Origin: Gloeopeniophorella convolvens | Lineage: Eukaryota > Basidiomycota > Agaricomycetes > Russulales | Direction of reading: 5' to 3' | Assembly (NCBI GenBank): GCA_022496205.1 | Contig: WTXD01000055.1 | Span: forward strand, 62,001 to 126,000 | DNA length: 64,000 nucleotides | In this document: positions 1 to 11,713 of the stretch, one piece after another | How the letters are laid out: each line of letters begins with the position of its first letter | Numbering within the stretch: the first letter of the stretch is position 1 | Position numbers and translations under genes: made by a program | Notes under the pieces: model-generated | Databases searched by the model: none | Told to the model about the DNA's origin: nothing | Seen by the model: only the letters and a program-made list of their open reading frames with translations

Positions 1-660
1 CACCGTTGAGGACTCGGAGCCGGGCAAGTTTGGGGATGATATTCGCACAGAATGGGCATGACTCGGTCAGCCGGTTAATTCCCACGGGAGGTTGATCTGG
101 GGAGTGATTGTCGGACAAATCGCCTGGTCCATTGGACCTCTTGTGCCGAGAATACATGTTCGCAGGCTCGAGTATACGTGCATACGAGTCCGTTTCCAGG
201 GAAGCAATGAAGGCGTCGACTTTGACTCTATCCTCAGACACTGGACTGGCTGTCGTGGCCGCGAATGGCACTGACGGGGCTCCGCTCGTCATGCGCCCCA
301 CCAGATCGACCCGCGACGCGGACGACGAGCACTTGGCCACGTGGCCGGAGCTCCAACGCCGACTGTTTTCACTTGAATACGCTCGACGGTATTTTGTTAG
401 CATTCAAAGCGTAAGTATGTCGAGCATGGCGAGTTGAACCGCTCGCGACCAGCGGCAAAGGGACGCGTTGATGATGAGAAGTCATAGGTGTCCGGCGTAC
501 GTGTGTCCAGTGGCTCTGGCCGTTGCCGAAAACTCACGCGGAGTCCGATTGATGGCTTTGTCACCCCCGAACACAACCCAGTCGGAACATCGAACTTGAA
601 GTTGGCATCTTTTCAATACAAGTACTCTGTGTCCCAAGCTACAACTGGTACAACGTCCTA
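1..660 (-). CDS. Hypothetical protein, 3' part cut by the window edge
   Basis: On the minus strand one frame stays open from about position 340 to base 1, through CSSSASRVDLVGRM (about 290-331) and a CPFC motif near base 50, so a real exon runs out of the window. Upstream, 340-660 resembles 33060-33430 (shared HRVL and INR.PRE..ATARATGHT stretches), which suggests one or more earlier exons, but their splice sites are not resolved. A third related piece lies at 30.3-30.7 kb (CSSSTSRIDLVGRM). The family is not recognised: no signal peptide or membrane segment is visible in the open part, and only the short CPFC could be part of a metal site. The gene could be intact or already decaying; the upstream half has lost frame relative to the 33-kb copy. 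Confidence 0.4.
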
Positions 661-669
661 GGAAAAAAG

Positions 670-912
670 CAAATACTACCATAAGATATAGCCTGTGTCG
701 TTCTTCGAGAGTGTGGCAAGTGGCCATCCGATAGGTTTCCAATGGGGTGAGCGCCTGCTCTGGGATTTTGACCAATGCCGGAGGACGTAGTGACTGATTC
801 TAGGTCTTGAAAGACAGCCGCATCCGTAGCTTTCTGCGAGAGAGGGATTGACAGCCGAGTCGGTCCATGGAAGTGCGAAGCCCACGCACTGTTCGGACTG
901 CAACAAAGACCT
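670..912 (-). pseudogene. Relic of a CHAT/TPR gene
   Basis: The minus strand keeps clear nucleotide similarity to the part of the CHAT/TPR gene at about 45.4-45.7 kb, between the TPR region and the CHAT domain. The matching protein pieces are RGLRTSMDRL and NPSLAESY, against RGLRTSVDRL and NPSLAESY in the large gene. The matching pieces fall in different frames, so the frame is broken by indels, and both flanks end abruptly. No CHAT catalytic motif is left. It is a non-functional fragment of a local duplication. Confidence 0.7.
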
Positions 913-1603
913 GAGTCGAACTTCCCATCATCACAAGAAATCTATCAGCACCGCCACACGAGATTGACTGGACGGGCTTGTCCTTGTGTTCAGTATACCT
1001 CGAATCGTGGGTCTGGAAAGGGGGTCCGACGCAACTGCGGTATATCAAGGTGCGTTGTAGCAACCGGTTCATCAACAATGGCAGTCGCTACGAACTCTTC
1101 GTCTTTCTGATCGACAATGGGGCTTTTCGAAGTGCGAATCACAGACAGTAAGCTGTATCTATCTTTCCCGCCACTGATTGTCTCTGAATGTCGCACACGT
1201 CTAGGACTTTGGCTTAAGCCTTGATGAGGCTCGTCAGTCACCGACGATACGGTCTCGCGAGAAGACAATCTACTGGAACGACACCGATTCGGACGAATGC
1301 GGAATCGGCACTGGTATCCAGGACCGTCTGCAGACTCGACGCTCGTCATCATCAAGCACTTCTTTGTGCCACTGAGTTTTGATTGAGGTCGTATGAAGAT
1401 GAACTTCGAGCGAAGCATAGAAGCATCTTCATGCATGCACACATCATCCGCGGCAATATGGGTGCACGAGGAGTCCGGAGACGGGGTTTCTGCTGTGCAA
1501 CCTCATCACAGGAACCTGGACTTAAGCTCCCCGACTTACACGATGCTTTTCCTTATCCCAAGTCCCATTCAACGCCCCGAAGTCGGTATTCCTTGAAGGG
1601 ATC
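913..1603. other. Region without a supported gene
   Basis: A 150-codon minus-strand open frame (990-1442) and short plus-strand frames are present, but they have no recognisable motif, no splice-supported extension and no paralogue in the window. The right end is the 5' flank of the DUF6533 gene starting at 1604. Nothing else is seen. Confidence 0.4.
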
Positions 1604-3221
1604 ATGCCTGACGACACGCAGAACGCTGATACAGCGAGACAACTGTAAGTGAGACATTCGACAAAACATCACCTACAGGCCTTGACTGCTCATGGCATCT
1701 GCTCCAAAGGCATATCAATTATATCCTTAATATCTTCCCGCTCGGTAAGTCCCCATGTCTTCGACCTACCAAGAGAGCCCAGACCCAACAGTCGACCAAA
1801 GTCATACTGTACTACGATTTTGCCATCACACTCTCGAAGGAGGTAGAGTTCTTCTGGCCCCCAAAGCGGCGCCTTGGATACGTGTCCTTCTTTTTCCTCC
1901 TCAATCGCTACCTTTTGGTAATCGGAACTATACCTTCCGGACTTTCATTCGTCATAAACGGGGGGAAAACCGTACGTATGAATTCTAATTCGAAACTAAG
2001 CCGTAGAGCTGATGCCTGTCCTTACTTCTACAGTAGTGTGTTTATACATCCCGCCATGGTATTTACACTGACCGAGACCTTAGCTGCCAACTGATATCAG
2101 TCTACGAAGAATTTCATGAAGGAATCACTATAGGTGTTGTCGGAAGTATGGACGACATTTTCGTCTTCCACGTTTGTCACCTAATATCATCATTCACCAC
2201 AGTCCTCTGCATCATACGCGTCTACGCCCTGTGTGACCGCAGCCGGCGTGTGCTCACGTTTTTTATCCTGCTATACGTGGCCGCGTTTGCGGTGTCTGTC
2301 GTACGTGCACTACGCCATCTATACCAACACCAGCATCCGAGTTGACCTATTGCCTGCAGTATGGTATTGTAGCTCCGAATGATGAACTCGTCCTTTCGGG
2401 GCTGGAGGGTATCGTCCCCGGATGCCCTCCAAGGATCCTCGTGCGTGAAGGGTACGTACCTATATGCCCACCATCGTTCCTTCTAATACTTTCATCTCTT
2501 TAGACATAAGCGTAAGACCGTGCAACCCAGTCAGGAACGAGCGACTTAAGGCGATGCCATGTCATATAGGATTCATGATCTCGTGGATCTCTGTGCTCCT
2601 GTTCGATAGCGCTATATTCGGTTTTACCGTACTCAACACAATCCTTATGGGTAAGGGTGCACGTTTGCACCGACTTCTATTTCGCGACGGTGAGTCCGAC
2701 GCTACTGCACCCAGGGCGACTTCTGAACTGCATGCTTCAGGGGCTTTATATTTCGCGTTCGTGCTTGGTGGCGCACCTAGCCCCGCTCAACCCTGATCCT
2801 TATATGCAGCGGTGTGGCTAGTGTAAACCTGGCGAACATATTGACGATGCAGGTGAGATGACACATCCTTGACGTAGCCCGATATCCGCACTTGACGCGG
2901 CTGCGCTCCCTAGTTTGCGCCTGTAAGCTCTAGCTCTCGTCACATAAACGCCGCCTAACCCGTGGCTGGCAGTTGCTTCTTCAACTCGCCTTAACAAAAT
3001 CTGCGAACGTGTCAGTTAACGAAGTCGAATCACACCCGCCTTCTGAATTCTGTGCTGATAGTCATGGTAGGGTATCGGCAGTCCTCATATCAAGGTCAAT
3101 GTTTCGCTTGCGTGAGGGCGATCGCGGACTTTCCGCCCGCGTCTCGGGCATAGGATCCAACCTGCCTGTCTGTCTCAACGCGCTCGAAGCTGGGGACGTG
3201 AGCTTCATCCGAAGAGACTAA
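1604..3221 (+). CDS. DUF6533 membrane protein, copy A (14 exons)
   Basis: Multi-pass membrane protein of the basidiomycete DUF6533 family; function unknown. Exons: 1604-1644, 1710-1744, 1802-1971, 2034-2035, 2084-2145, 2203-2300, 2360-2451, 2504-2511, 2570-2689, 2741-2756, 2810-2852, 2914-2922, 2973-3010, 3071-3221. They sum to 885 nt, giving 294 residues with no internal stop. Signature pieces are ILYYDFAITLSKEVEFFWPP and FLLNRYL (exon 3), LCIIRVYAL (exon 6), ISWISVLLFDSAIF (exon 9) and NLANILTM (exon 11). Exon 4 is 2 nt, exon 8 is 8 nt and exon 12 is 9 nt (FAP). The ATG at 1604 was chosen because its exon ends in phase with the 35-nt exon 2 found in every copy. Read in single frames it looks like a pseudogene; with these introns it is intact. 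It is the most diverged plus-strand copy: Tyr replaces the usual Trp at the start of exon 7. Confidence 0.8.
2034..2035 (+). other. 2-nt micro-exon of DUF6533 copy A
   Basis: The dinucleotide TA lies between an acceptor (ctacag) and a donor (gtgtgt). Joined to the C that opens exon 5 it makes TAC (Tyr) before TGC CAA (Cys-Gln). Without these two bases exon 3 (phase 0) and exon 5 (needs two bases) do not join in frame. The same arrangement occurs in the other five copies. Confidence 0.75.
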
Positions 3222-3643
3222 GAGTAGGCTGCCTTCCGAGAGGTGCGGTTGCTTCCACGTCAATTTCGGCCGAAATTAACTCGGAACGACTCCATGGGGT
3301 AGGCTGCGGTGGAGATCCCGAACCCTCCTAATACCTGCGGAGCACGAGTCGTACTCCAGTCCCTGGTACTGGTGTACGTACGCCTAAGTAGATATTGAGA
3401 TTCGGTACGGTGATTTCACAAAAAGTACGGATATGGTGCGCTTGCTGCGTCCAGGGTGTTCTCGCAGATAGATTTACTAGGCACACGGACAATGTACACT
3501 GGTCACAGTCGGAACGATGTTTGATCAGATGGATAGGAATTTGGTTCGTGGCGGGTCAAGACGCCCCGATCAATCAATCAATGGTGCAACACGACGACAT
3601 CACGATACAGTGTTGTGAGGGACACCGGAATGGAGCTCAGCCT

Positions 3644-5537
3644 TCAAGCTGCGATCCGCATACTGGTGTCAGGATACCACGAGCGGTACGTTGGGCGCTC
3701 GCTCCCATGCTTCCTGCGCCTGTTGCAGAAAGTCCAAATAGTGTCTTCCCTGCTAAACTGTGAGAGGCCGCTGCGGGCGGGATGTGTCGTGGACTCGAGG
3801 AGGCAATGCTGGCCGTCCTGTATCCGGTTCGTTGCTACGTGAAGTGTCCCAGTTCGATGTCTGATGCGATTGTGGGTATTGTGTTTCAGCCAAGATGCAG
3901 TCAAAGATAGGCGCTCACCTTCGGGATTACTGCTGCGACTCGTGTCGGTAGTGCCATCGCTGTTGATCAGGGCAGGTGGCTCGTAAAATGCCATCCCCGT
4001 TCTCGTTCTCTCCGTAGGTGGGTCCGTGCTAGCGTGTTCCTCCCGTAGGTTCAACATGACGCGGGCGACCATGATGGTGGCGAGGCTGCCAGAAAATTAG
4101 CTCAGATATAGGTCCGGGATATAAGTTGAGGACGAACACGCTCGTCAAAGTCAGTGTTGAGTTCCGTTGTAATGGCTGGGAGAGAACATCATCTTGGATG
4201 AGGAAGCTGCCAGAAGGCTACGTTGAAAGAAAGCTTACAGGCGCGAACTGTAACCATATCAGTCATCATCGAGTTTGATACTGATAGAAGGTGCGTACGC
4301 GGAGTATGAAAACGTTCGCCACATTGACAAGGAATATGATTCTATTGAAGTCGCCCGGTGTCAGCGTCCTGAAGGCTGGAATTGTTGGATGGTCGTACGT
4401 AAAGTACATTGCGCCTTAAGATATAATCACCGATTAGAATAGCCCGATGTTTCAAAAGTTCGATGCTCACCGTCGCGGACGAGTACATTCAACAGCCTTA
4501 CCCTTCGACCAGCGATGAGCGCCTTGTACGCGGTCAGAGAAAATATCGCGCTGTCGAACACGGACACGCAAGCCCATGTTATTGAGAGCCCTGCCGACGT
4601 CATTTTCGACTAGATGAGTGCATCAAGGAGAACTCACTGGTTCCTCTAAACGAGTCGTCAGAATGGGTAAGATCAGATGTCACATAAGAGGGCTCACGCA
4701 TCCACTCCAACCCATTGATTGCACCCTGGGAACGTCGATATAACTTGGATGATGTCGGTCCCCTCGCCTCTGGAGATGGTCCACTATACGTCATAAGGAC
4801 AGGTGCCTCGTTGGGAAGCAGAAGAGGGTCCTTACGCCGACTATGCCCAGATTGACTGCAGACAAAACAATGAGAAACCACAGCACCCGCCGACTTCGCC
4901 CATACATGGCATAGACCCGCACAATGCAAAGGACTTCGTGAATCAGCGTCGGTTGAGGACGAATGAATGAGACGACACGCACTCCCAATGCAGACCTGTT
5001 GGATGGCATAGAGAATTTCATGAAACACGAATTCCCATTGGCAGCTTCAAAGTATGAATTATACTCTCGCATCTTCGAGCAGATAGATTTAACTTACTAC
5101 TGTAAAGTCATATTCGCGGTGGGGGCGGTTGTCAGGCCCTGCAACGTGGATATGTAGAAATTTGACTCACGTCAAATGTCGGACTTGTGAAATAAGCTTT
5201 CGCGACAATTAAATTGCCAAAGAAGGCGACGTATCGATTCAGAAGGAACACGGTAGAGACAAATCCAAGCTTGTGTTTTGGAGGCCAGAAGAATTCAACT
5301 TCCCGCGAAAACGTGACGGCGTAGTCGTAATAAAGTATAACTTTGCATTGCAGAAGTTGGATGGTTAGTAGCCTCTAATCAGACCCGCGACAAGGACGTA
5401 CCAAGAGGACACAAGTTGAGGATATAGTTTTTGTACCTGAGTTACGAGGTCGATGAAGGCTTCGCTATCATACAGATTATCGACACTCACAGTTGAAACC
5501 CGGATGAGGCACCGAGGATTGGTACTGGACTCGCCAT
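3644..5537 (-). CDS. DUF6533 membrane protein, copy B
   Basis: Same family and exon plan as copy A, on the minus strand. The start is the ATG at 5537 (MASPVPILGASSGFQL), followed by the 35-nt exon 2 (YKNYILNLCPL), an exon with VILYYDYAVTFSREVEFFWP, the 2-nt exon at 5098-5099 (TA), YCQWEFVFHEIL, LCIVRVYAMYGRSRRVL, FPGCNQWVGVDA, the 8-nt exon at 4638-4645, ITWACVSVFDSAIF and the 9-nt exon at 4239-4247 (FAP). The last exon codes for VARVMLNLREEH and a long hydrophilic tail ending at 3644. A donor inside the tail (CCCGAAG/gtgagc) would give a shorter alternative end, DIELGHFT. An upstream in-frame ATG in another frame was rejected because only the chosen one keeps phase into exon 2. Function unknown. 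Confidence 0.75.
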
Positions 5538-6540
5538 GTACCGATGAAGGGGAAAAGGTAAGGGGCCCGCCCGGCAAGACAAGTTAAGAGACGGGAAACT
5601 GGGTGCTTCTTAATAGGGAGGAAAGATAAAGATGGCTACCCATGTACCCCAGCGCTGCTCGTATCTCGAGCTAATGATAGCTTTGAGCTATGAGGGTGGC
5701 TCGGCCCATGCGGGTACTTAATCATGAGTCCAGTCGACTGGATGGCATCGAGCCTTATGAGGCGTGATCCGGCCAACGTTCGAGGCTACGTATGTCAGTG
5801 GCGGATTCATTCAGGTCTTCTGTCAGACGGTCCTGCACGGGGACCCTCAACTCGGAAGTACGGGTGCATTAACTCCCGGGTGGGAAATGGACTGGCCGCC
5901 GGAGAGGTCGAAGGCGCTGCGCTCATCATGGTGGTTGCCTGTCGAGTCGCACCGGCGCTGCCAACTGATGGACCTCATTGACTCGGAACAGCTTGAGTAA
6001 AGGTCCTGCCGGCTGTGTTGTTTCGACCAAGTCTGCACCAAAAGGCACTGTTCAATGGAGCGCTCTCACCGCAGTGGAAGTACTCGTGTTCGATGGATAA
6101 AGTTAAGGTTCAAGCTGAAGCGCTGAAGAATCGAAGTGTGAAAGCTCCCGCCGAGCGCTCCACGTTCCAATTGCGTGTACCGGGTATGACGGCCCGCCCG
6201 AGCTTGTATCTGCTTGTGCCGCGGCAAATGCCGGAGACGGTTCGGTCGACTCCTCGCTCGCCGCGTCTCGGTCCTCGGACCGCGCGGTCACTGCTAGCAC
6301 CGTGCTGGTGACCGTGGGGCTTTACTGTCCTAAGGCTGGCATAGGAACGCAAGCCTCCTTCGGGGAATTATATGCATGAAATGAATTCCCTGTTTCCTAT
6401 TCTCCTTTTGAACTGTTACGTCGTTAAGTGACCAATTGTGACAGCTGATACTGTGAGTAGTACCTTTGCACTGCGTCGGACAGGACTAAGCCTTATATCT
6501 CGAAACAGTATTGCTATTCTGAGGTTCCTTCAACGCGACC
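5538..6540. other. Intergenic region
   Basis: This lies between the divergent starts of DUF6533 copy B and F-box gene 1, so both promoters should be here. Open frames of 60-98 codons exist but carry no motif and no paralogue. A short stretch around 6093-6150 (core aaagttaaggttcaagct) recurs near 10207-10265. Confidence 0.4.
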
Positions 6541-7857
6541 ATGTCATCTCAGGGAGAATCTCACAAGCCTGAGCCTGTCGCGAGGCCGTGCGGGTTTCCA
6601 CCCGAGATCTGGCTTCGTATCTTCGAGCTAGCCACCGATACACCAAACCTCTATTGTCGAGACATTCGCGACCCATTCGACGGAAGGGCTGGTGAAACGG
6701 GAGGTGCCATCTCGTTCTATCGTCGCGAAGAAAGGAGCACCATCCGCGCAGCGCTTGTCACGAAGCGACATCTCGTGCGTGTTTGTCGACAGTGGTGCAA
6801 CCTCGCGACTCCTCTGCTCTACCGCGGGCTCTACATAGGGCGCGTACGGAGGCTCATATCCCTCGGAAATACGTTACAAGAATCACAAACAGGGGGTGAG
6901 GGCTCGATTCCACTCGGGTCCCACGTTCTTCGCCTCGACATAGCTTTCGGGAGCCCTTCGGAAGAAGGTGATCTGCAGATCACCATCACAGACGTTGAAG
7001 ATCACCTGTGTCGAATCATATCGTGCCTCTCACGTTTAGAGATATTGGCCGTCAGCGCATCATGGCGCAGTATATCGAGGGGTCGGCCGCCGGTCTGGAT
7101 GCCTACAAGAGTGGCGGCTTGCCTCGGATCGACGTGCGGTACATCCCTACGTCGTCTACAATGGACAAGGAACTCCGGACTCCTGTTTAAGCCTGGGGAT
7201 CTTCACGACCTTCTCCGTCACATCCCCAACTTACGGTCTGTCACTGGGACTGAAATATCATACTTCCCCACCAATCCCATACAACTCCCAAACGCCGATT
7301 ATATCGGGTTCTTAATCCAAATTGCATCAATCCCGGCTCCCGCACCGTCTCCTTTCCCCAATATACGTCATATGCTATTGAAAACTGCATTTCTGTCGTC
7401 TCTCATCCCGTCTGTGACCTCTCTTCTCGGTCTCACATCCCATCTCAAGACGGTATATCTGACTTCGCGGGGCGCGGAAGCCCTCCTACAGTCTATCCGG
7501 GATGCACAGATCCCGCATTTGGTCCTGCACCTGAACAAGTGGACATCGTTCAGGGGAAGGATGCGGATCCCTGCGTGCGTTACCCACCTCGGTGTGGCTG
7601 TTGACCAGCTCCAGGCCAAGGATGAAGATTATGGCCACTTCTTCGATTGGCTGGATATGGCCGCTGAGCACGCCTCTGCGCTGCGGTTCGTGCGACTCCT
7701 GAATCCACGCGGCGCGCTAGACCTCGCCAAACACGTCAATCGCCTTAACAGGGCCCTTGCGTGGCTAGGAGAGCGAAACATCCGCCTTGAGGACGTGCGA
7801 GGACTCGCTATAAGACCTGTATCCCGACGACGCCTATCGCCACAGCTTCGCAGTTAG
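6541..7857 (+). CDS. F-box protein 1
   Basis: Intronless 438-residue protein. Residues about 18-34 read GFPPEIWLRIFELATD, the first part of a fungal F-box, continuing through VCRQWCNLATPLLYRGLYIG (about 82-101). F-box proteins act as substrate adaptors of SCF (Skp1-cullin) ubiquitin ligases; the C-terminal part, with irregular Leu-rich segments such as LRHIPNLRSVTG and RFVRLLNP, would bind the target. The second F-box gene at 11714-12985 is a clear paralogue with matching order of motifs (LVRVCRQW / LVLVCKRW; VTHLGVA; VRLLNP.GA.DL.KHV). Codon use is less GC-rich than in the paralogue. Its 3' end faces the 3' end of DUF6533 copy C, 218 bp away. Target unknown. Confidence 0.85.
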   Translation: MSSQGESHKPEPVARPCGFPPEIWLRIFELATDTPNLYCRDIRDPFDGRAGETGGAISFYRREERSTIRAALVTKRHLVRVCRQWCNLATPLLYRGLYIGRVRRLISLGNTLQESQTGGEGSIPLGSHVLRLDIAFGSPSEEGDLQITITDVEDHLCRIISCLSRLEILAVSASWRSISRGRPPVWMPTRVAACLGSTCGTSLRRLQWTRNSGLLFKPGDLHDLLRHIPNLRSVTGTEISYFPTNPIQLPNADYIGFLIQIASIPAPAPSPFPNIRHMLLKTAFLSSLIPSVTSLLGLTSHLKTVYLTSRGAEALLQSIRDAQIPHLVLHLNKWTSFRGRMRIPACVTHLGVAVDQLQAKDEDYGHFFDWLDMAAEHASALRFVRLLNPRGALDLAKHVNRLNRALAWLGERNIRLEDVRGLAIRPVSRRRLSPQLRS

Positions 7858-8074
7858 TTGGACCCGTATCCGCGTTTGAACACCATATGTATAAATCGAT
7901 GACTACAAGTTCTTACAATGTATTGCATGTGTTAGTACATGAACTCCATGGTATATGCGTCCTATAAATTATCCTATTGTCCTTCTGGAGCCGGCCTTCG
8001 TCATGCGGGGATTTCCAGCCCCACTTTCCTAATGAGAAGCGGCGGGAGATCTACTCTCACCATGGTACTACGGC

Positions 8075-9751
8075 TCAGCACATATCGTATGTCGCATTGG
8101 ATGGACCGAGACGGATATCACCCAAGCCGGTACTTGAAACGAAAGCCACATCCAACGCTTGAACCACAGTTGGGGTGGTCATTTCCTGGGCGACGGTCCA
8201 TATGCGATGATGTTCCGCACGTAGATTGATCATGATACGGGAGATCATGACCGCGGCCAGCCTATATGCACGTCAGATTGGTAACGACACAAGATTGAAC
8301 CGTGAGAACTGACAGATTTGTGAGGCTCGGAGACGAATTCCGGAGCAGGGGCTGTGTTGAAGGGCGTCGAATAAGTTCAAAAACATAGGTAACGTGATCA
8401 AATCGTTTACAGGAGCAAACTATGTTGCCTGCGTCAGAGTTGTACCATGATGGAGTGAAAGAAACGGGGACTGACGCGAAGCACCATGACATTTACGATG
8501 TTCACGAGAGCGATGAGCCTGTGTCAAGCTCAGATTAACAAAACGAAGCAGAGAGAAAAAGGGTACGTACGTGAAAAACACGGTACCTGACGTGTTGTCA
8601 GCCTCTTCAACAGTCGAGGTCTAGTTACGTACCATCGCGCATTAAAACATCTAGAAGCCGCACTCCGCCGCGGCCGAACGTTAGTGATTTGTAAAGCGTC
8701 ATAAAGAATATGATAGCGTCGAACGCTGAGAGGCTGCCCCATGTTATCGCTAAGCCTAAGAGACGGACGTCGTGTAAGCAGCTTGGTTATCTCGCCAAGA
8801 AAAGAACACACCGCGTCCGCTGGAGATAGAGGATCATGAGTACGGTGAATGTGCGTCCGAAAGATGTACATACGCATCCTGTCCTACCCATTGGTTGCAA
8901 CCAGGAATTATTGAGGTAACTTGAAGGATACCGGCACCCATCCCAGTGACGGTAGACCACTACAGATCATTGTTTGTGACTGGTTCGACCCCGGGGGTCA
9001 ACGTACGTACCATAGCAATGCTCAGGCCAGCCAGCGATAGAATCACCAGGGCACACAATATACGTCGACTGCACAGATACATTGCGTACACGCGCGCAAC
9101 GCAGAGTACTTTCATCATTCGAGAGTCAGTCAGTCGTGAGAGTATTCTGGGCGAATACTCGAGTACTCACAACCCACGCAGGTCTCTTGAGAAAAGAACA
9201 GAAGTTCGTGGTACAAAAACTCGCCCTTGCAGCTTCGATACAAAATGAATGACTATTGTTCACTTTTCAGTTCGCAGAAACCAAACTTACTACTATAACA
9301 TCAAAAACACGGAGGTTGGTGACACCGTCACGTTAGCTGTGGATCCATGCGACTCAAAGGCGTAGGGTACGTACGGATGGGCTTGGATAGGTGAACAGTT
9401 CCCTCACTATGGCGAGATTCCCGACAAGGGCAATGTACCGATTGAGGAGAAAAACGATGGAGACGAATCCGAGCTTGTTCCTTGGAGGCCAGAAAAATTC
9501 GACCTCCTCGGGGAGTGTGAGGAAGTAGTCGTAGATTATCACGGCTGCAGCAATGGATAACGATCCACCGTTCAAATCAGCGCCGTGATGTACCCAGGCG
9601 GCAATAATGCCAGCTTACCGAGTGGAATCAAAGCAAGCACGTGCTTGGCATAGCTAGACATGTTTTGTGAGGAAGAAACTGAGAGGCTTTAAGCAACTCA
9701 CAGCTGGCTAATGAATGCCGGATCCGATAGTGTCTGCACCTGGCTGGACAT
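8075..9751 (-). CDS. DUF6533 membrane protein, copy C
   Basis: Minus-strand family member with the full 14-exon plan. Start at 9751 (MSSQVQTLSDPAFISQL), 35-nt exon 2 (YAKHVLALIPL), exon 3 with VIIYDYFLTLPEEVEFFWPP and F.LNRYIAL, 2-nt exon at 9291-9292 (TA), YCKGEFLYHELLF, LCVARVYAMYLCSRRIL, IIPGCNQWVGQDA, 8-nt exon at 8812-8819 (cggacgcg), ITWGSLSAFDAIIFF, 16-nt exon (GTVFF), LIALVNIVNVMVLR, 9-nt exon at 8411-8419 (FAP) and LAAVMISRIMINLRAEH, with a tail stopping at 8075. All junctions keep frame. Copy C has Lys where others have Gln after the conserved Tyr/Phe-Cys. Role unknown; the hydrophobic exons imply several membrane helices. Confidence 0.75.
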
Positions 9752-10325
9752 CGAAGACGAAATTTGAGAACGTGAATCTGGCAGGTGAATGAAAGAGAGG
9801 AACACTAACAACAAGGGGCGATGTACCGGCCAAAGTTCAAATAGCACATTCAAGAAGGCGATCACCGACGGAACATGCGGTATAGCTGCTAGCATGCAGC
9901 GTAAAATGGCGGGCTTCTACTGAAACGAACAGAGATCAAGGAAGTACAACTTTGTGGGCGCCGCAGGCTGACGTACAATCAAGTAGATCCTCAGTGGGGT
10001 CCCTAGGCTGTCCTTACCATGTGATGGCTATCATGGCGTGGAATTTCCCAGAGGAACCAGAACGAGCACGAGGCTCCAATAGCGGAGACTATCATGACTC
10101 CGCCGGAACGTGAGATCTGGCTATGACCATAGTACAATCTTGTGTATCATGAAGGATCGGTAGAAGCATTTCTGGTAGATGCGAAGCCTCAACTTCAAGT
10201 CGATCATCAAAGTCAAGGTTCAAGCTCGAGATGAATCAACGACTCCGAACTCCGACGTGTGAAAGATCGCCGTCACTGGAAGGATCGGCCGGGTAATGCC
10301 GCGAACGCTGGCCGCGCCGCGACCA
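9752..10325. other. Intergenic region
   Basis: This is the 5' flank of DUF6533 copy C and the 3' flank of a weak hypothetical gene. It contains the 10207-10265 copy of a short repeat also seen near 6.1 kb. No gene is supported. Confidence 0.35.
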
Positions 10326-11340
10326 TCACGTCGACGTGACGGCGTACCAATCATGATGTCCATGACGCATTAATTCATTCCGATGCGCACTTGAGCCGGA
10401 AACCGGAATATCGTCGTACATACCAGGGCTAGGTCCACCATAGGCTTCGAGCCCATAGAGGACATCTGAAGCTCTCTGATTGACGTGGTCGCGGAAACTT
10501 GGTCGTGGGAGCTTGGCTGCGGGGGCATCACCACCAAACTCGGGCCCGAAATCTTCGAACATGCGACGGATGTCAGGATTTCGAAGTAAACATGTTCGAC
10601 CAGCCACGGAATCAAGTCGACTGCCCGTACTCACCTCCTTTGAACAATACATCCTTTCCTCCGTCTGCCTTTGAGTTGTTCACTATGCGGTACAGCAAAG
10701 CTCATCTATATGCTTGAACCCACCAAGTTATTGACAGAGACTCCTGTTTTGTATAGATTCAGCAGCGAGCTTGCGACACTGCTGAGGCCTGAGGGATGTG
10801 AAAAAAGACGTGTGTTGCCACCGCCCTAGTGGCAGTGCCAGTGGTTGAGTGCGGCTTGCGGAATATAATCATGGCTATTCCTGTCTCCGTGTGATTGGTT
10901 GCAGCGCCGCACTTTCTGCGCGAGAATTGATCGCAAAACGCGATATCAGCATGTCTGTAGGCGCAGTGGGAATTGATCAGGACAGAGATCGACTCGCAGA
11001 CGAACACTCTGGTGAGCGTTGGCATCAGATCCCGTAAGAGTGAATTTGTCGTCGCCCTTGGGCCTTGAGTCGTTTCAGGGAGAGAGGAGCCGGGAATGTC
11101 TTACAGGATCAAACTGGAAGTACCTTGCTTAACATTGTAGTGAACGCGTAGCTCTTCTAACTTACGCGCATCACCGAGGCGCTCGACAAGCTCGCCGGAG
11201 ACGGAACCCTGCGTTCGGCTTTGCGAAAGGTGATGCATGATGCTGCACGAAGTGGTGGTCGCTTTACTAAGAAATAGGGCATCTGCGAATGTCATTTTAG
11301 CTCTGCCTCGGAGAGGGTAAGTGCCCAAACGCACCATCAC
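10326..11340 (-). CDS. Hypothetical protein, exon structure unresolved
   Basis: Three minus-strand open stretches have protein-like composition: 11101-11340 (begins MVRLGTYPLRGRAKMTF after a doubled Met), about 10760-10900 (GIAMIIFRKPHSTTGTATRA) and 10326-10560 (MFEDFGPEFGGDAP, then a stop after WYAVTST). Candidate donors (gtacttcc after NVKQ; gtgagtac near 10635) fit short introns, but phases across the middle could not be fixed. No motif, membrane segment or paralogue is recognised. It may be one spliced gene, two small genes or a decayed gene. Confidence 0.25.
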
Positions 11341-11713
11341 GAACGAGCAGATCTGGTCCAGGACTGGGTCCTGCCCAATCGCCTAGCCACAGTGCTCGGG
11401 GTCGTCATCAAGGACCTCAGGTCTCAATCTTAACTCAAAGGATTATAACTTCGTTGCCAACAGGTGCGGAAAAGGCGAAACGAATCGGTGGCCACAGGCT
11501 GGTGCACCTCTGACCGTGATCGATGTATGCGGGAAACGAGTGACGATATGAATCAGCGAGAATGGGCCACGTGCCAGATTGACGCGGCCTAGCAGGAGGC
11601 AAGAGGGCCGCGTCAGCTCCGACGTCCTTCACTTTGAGACTCCCACCACAATATTCCCAACAGCCCAGGATCATAACTGCTGAGCCACCCCAATCTGTGA
11701 TCCATGTAGAAAC

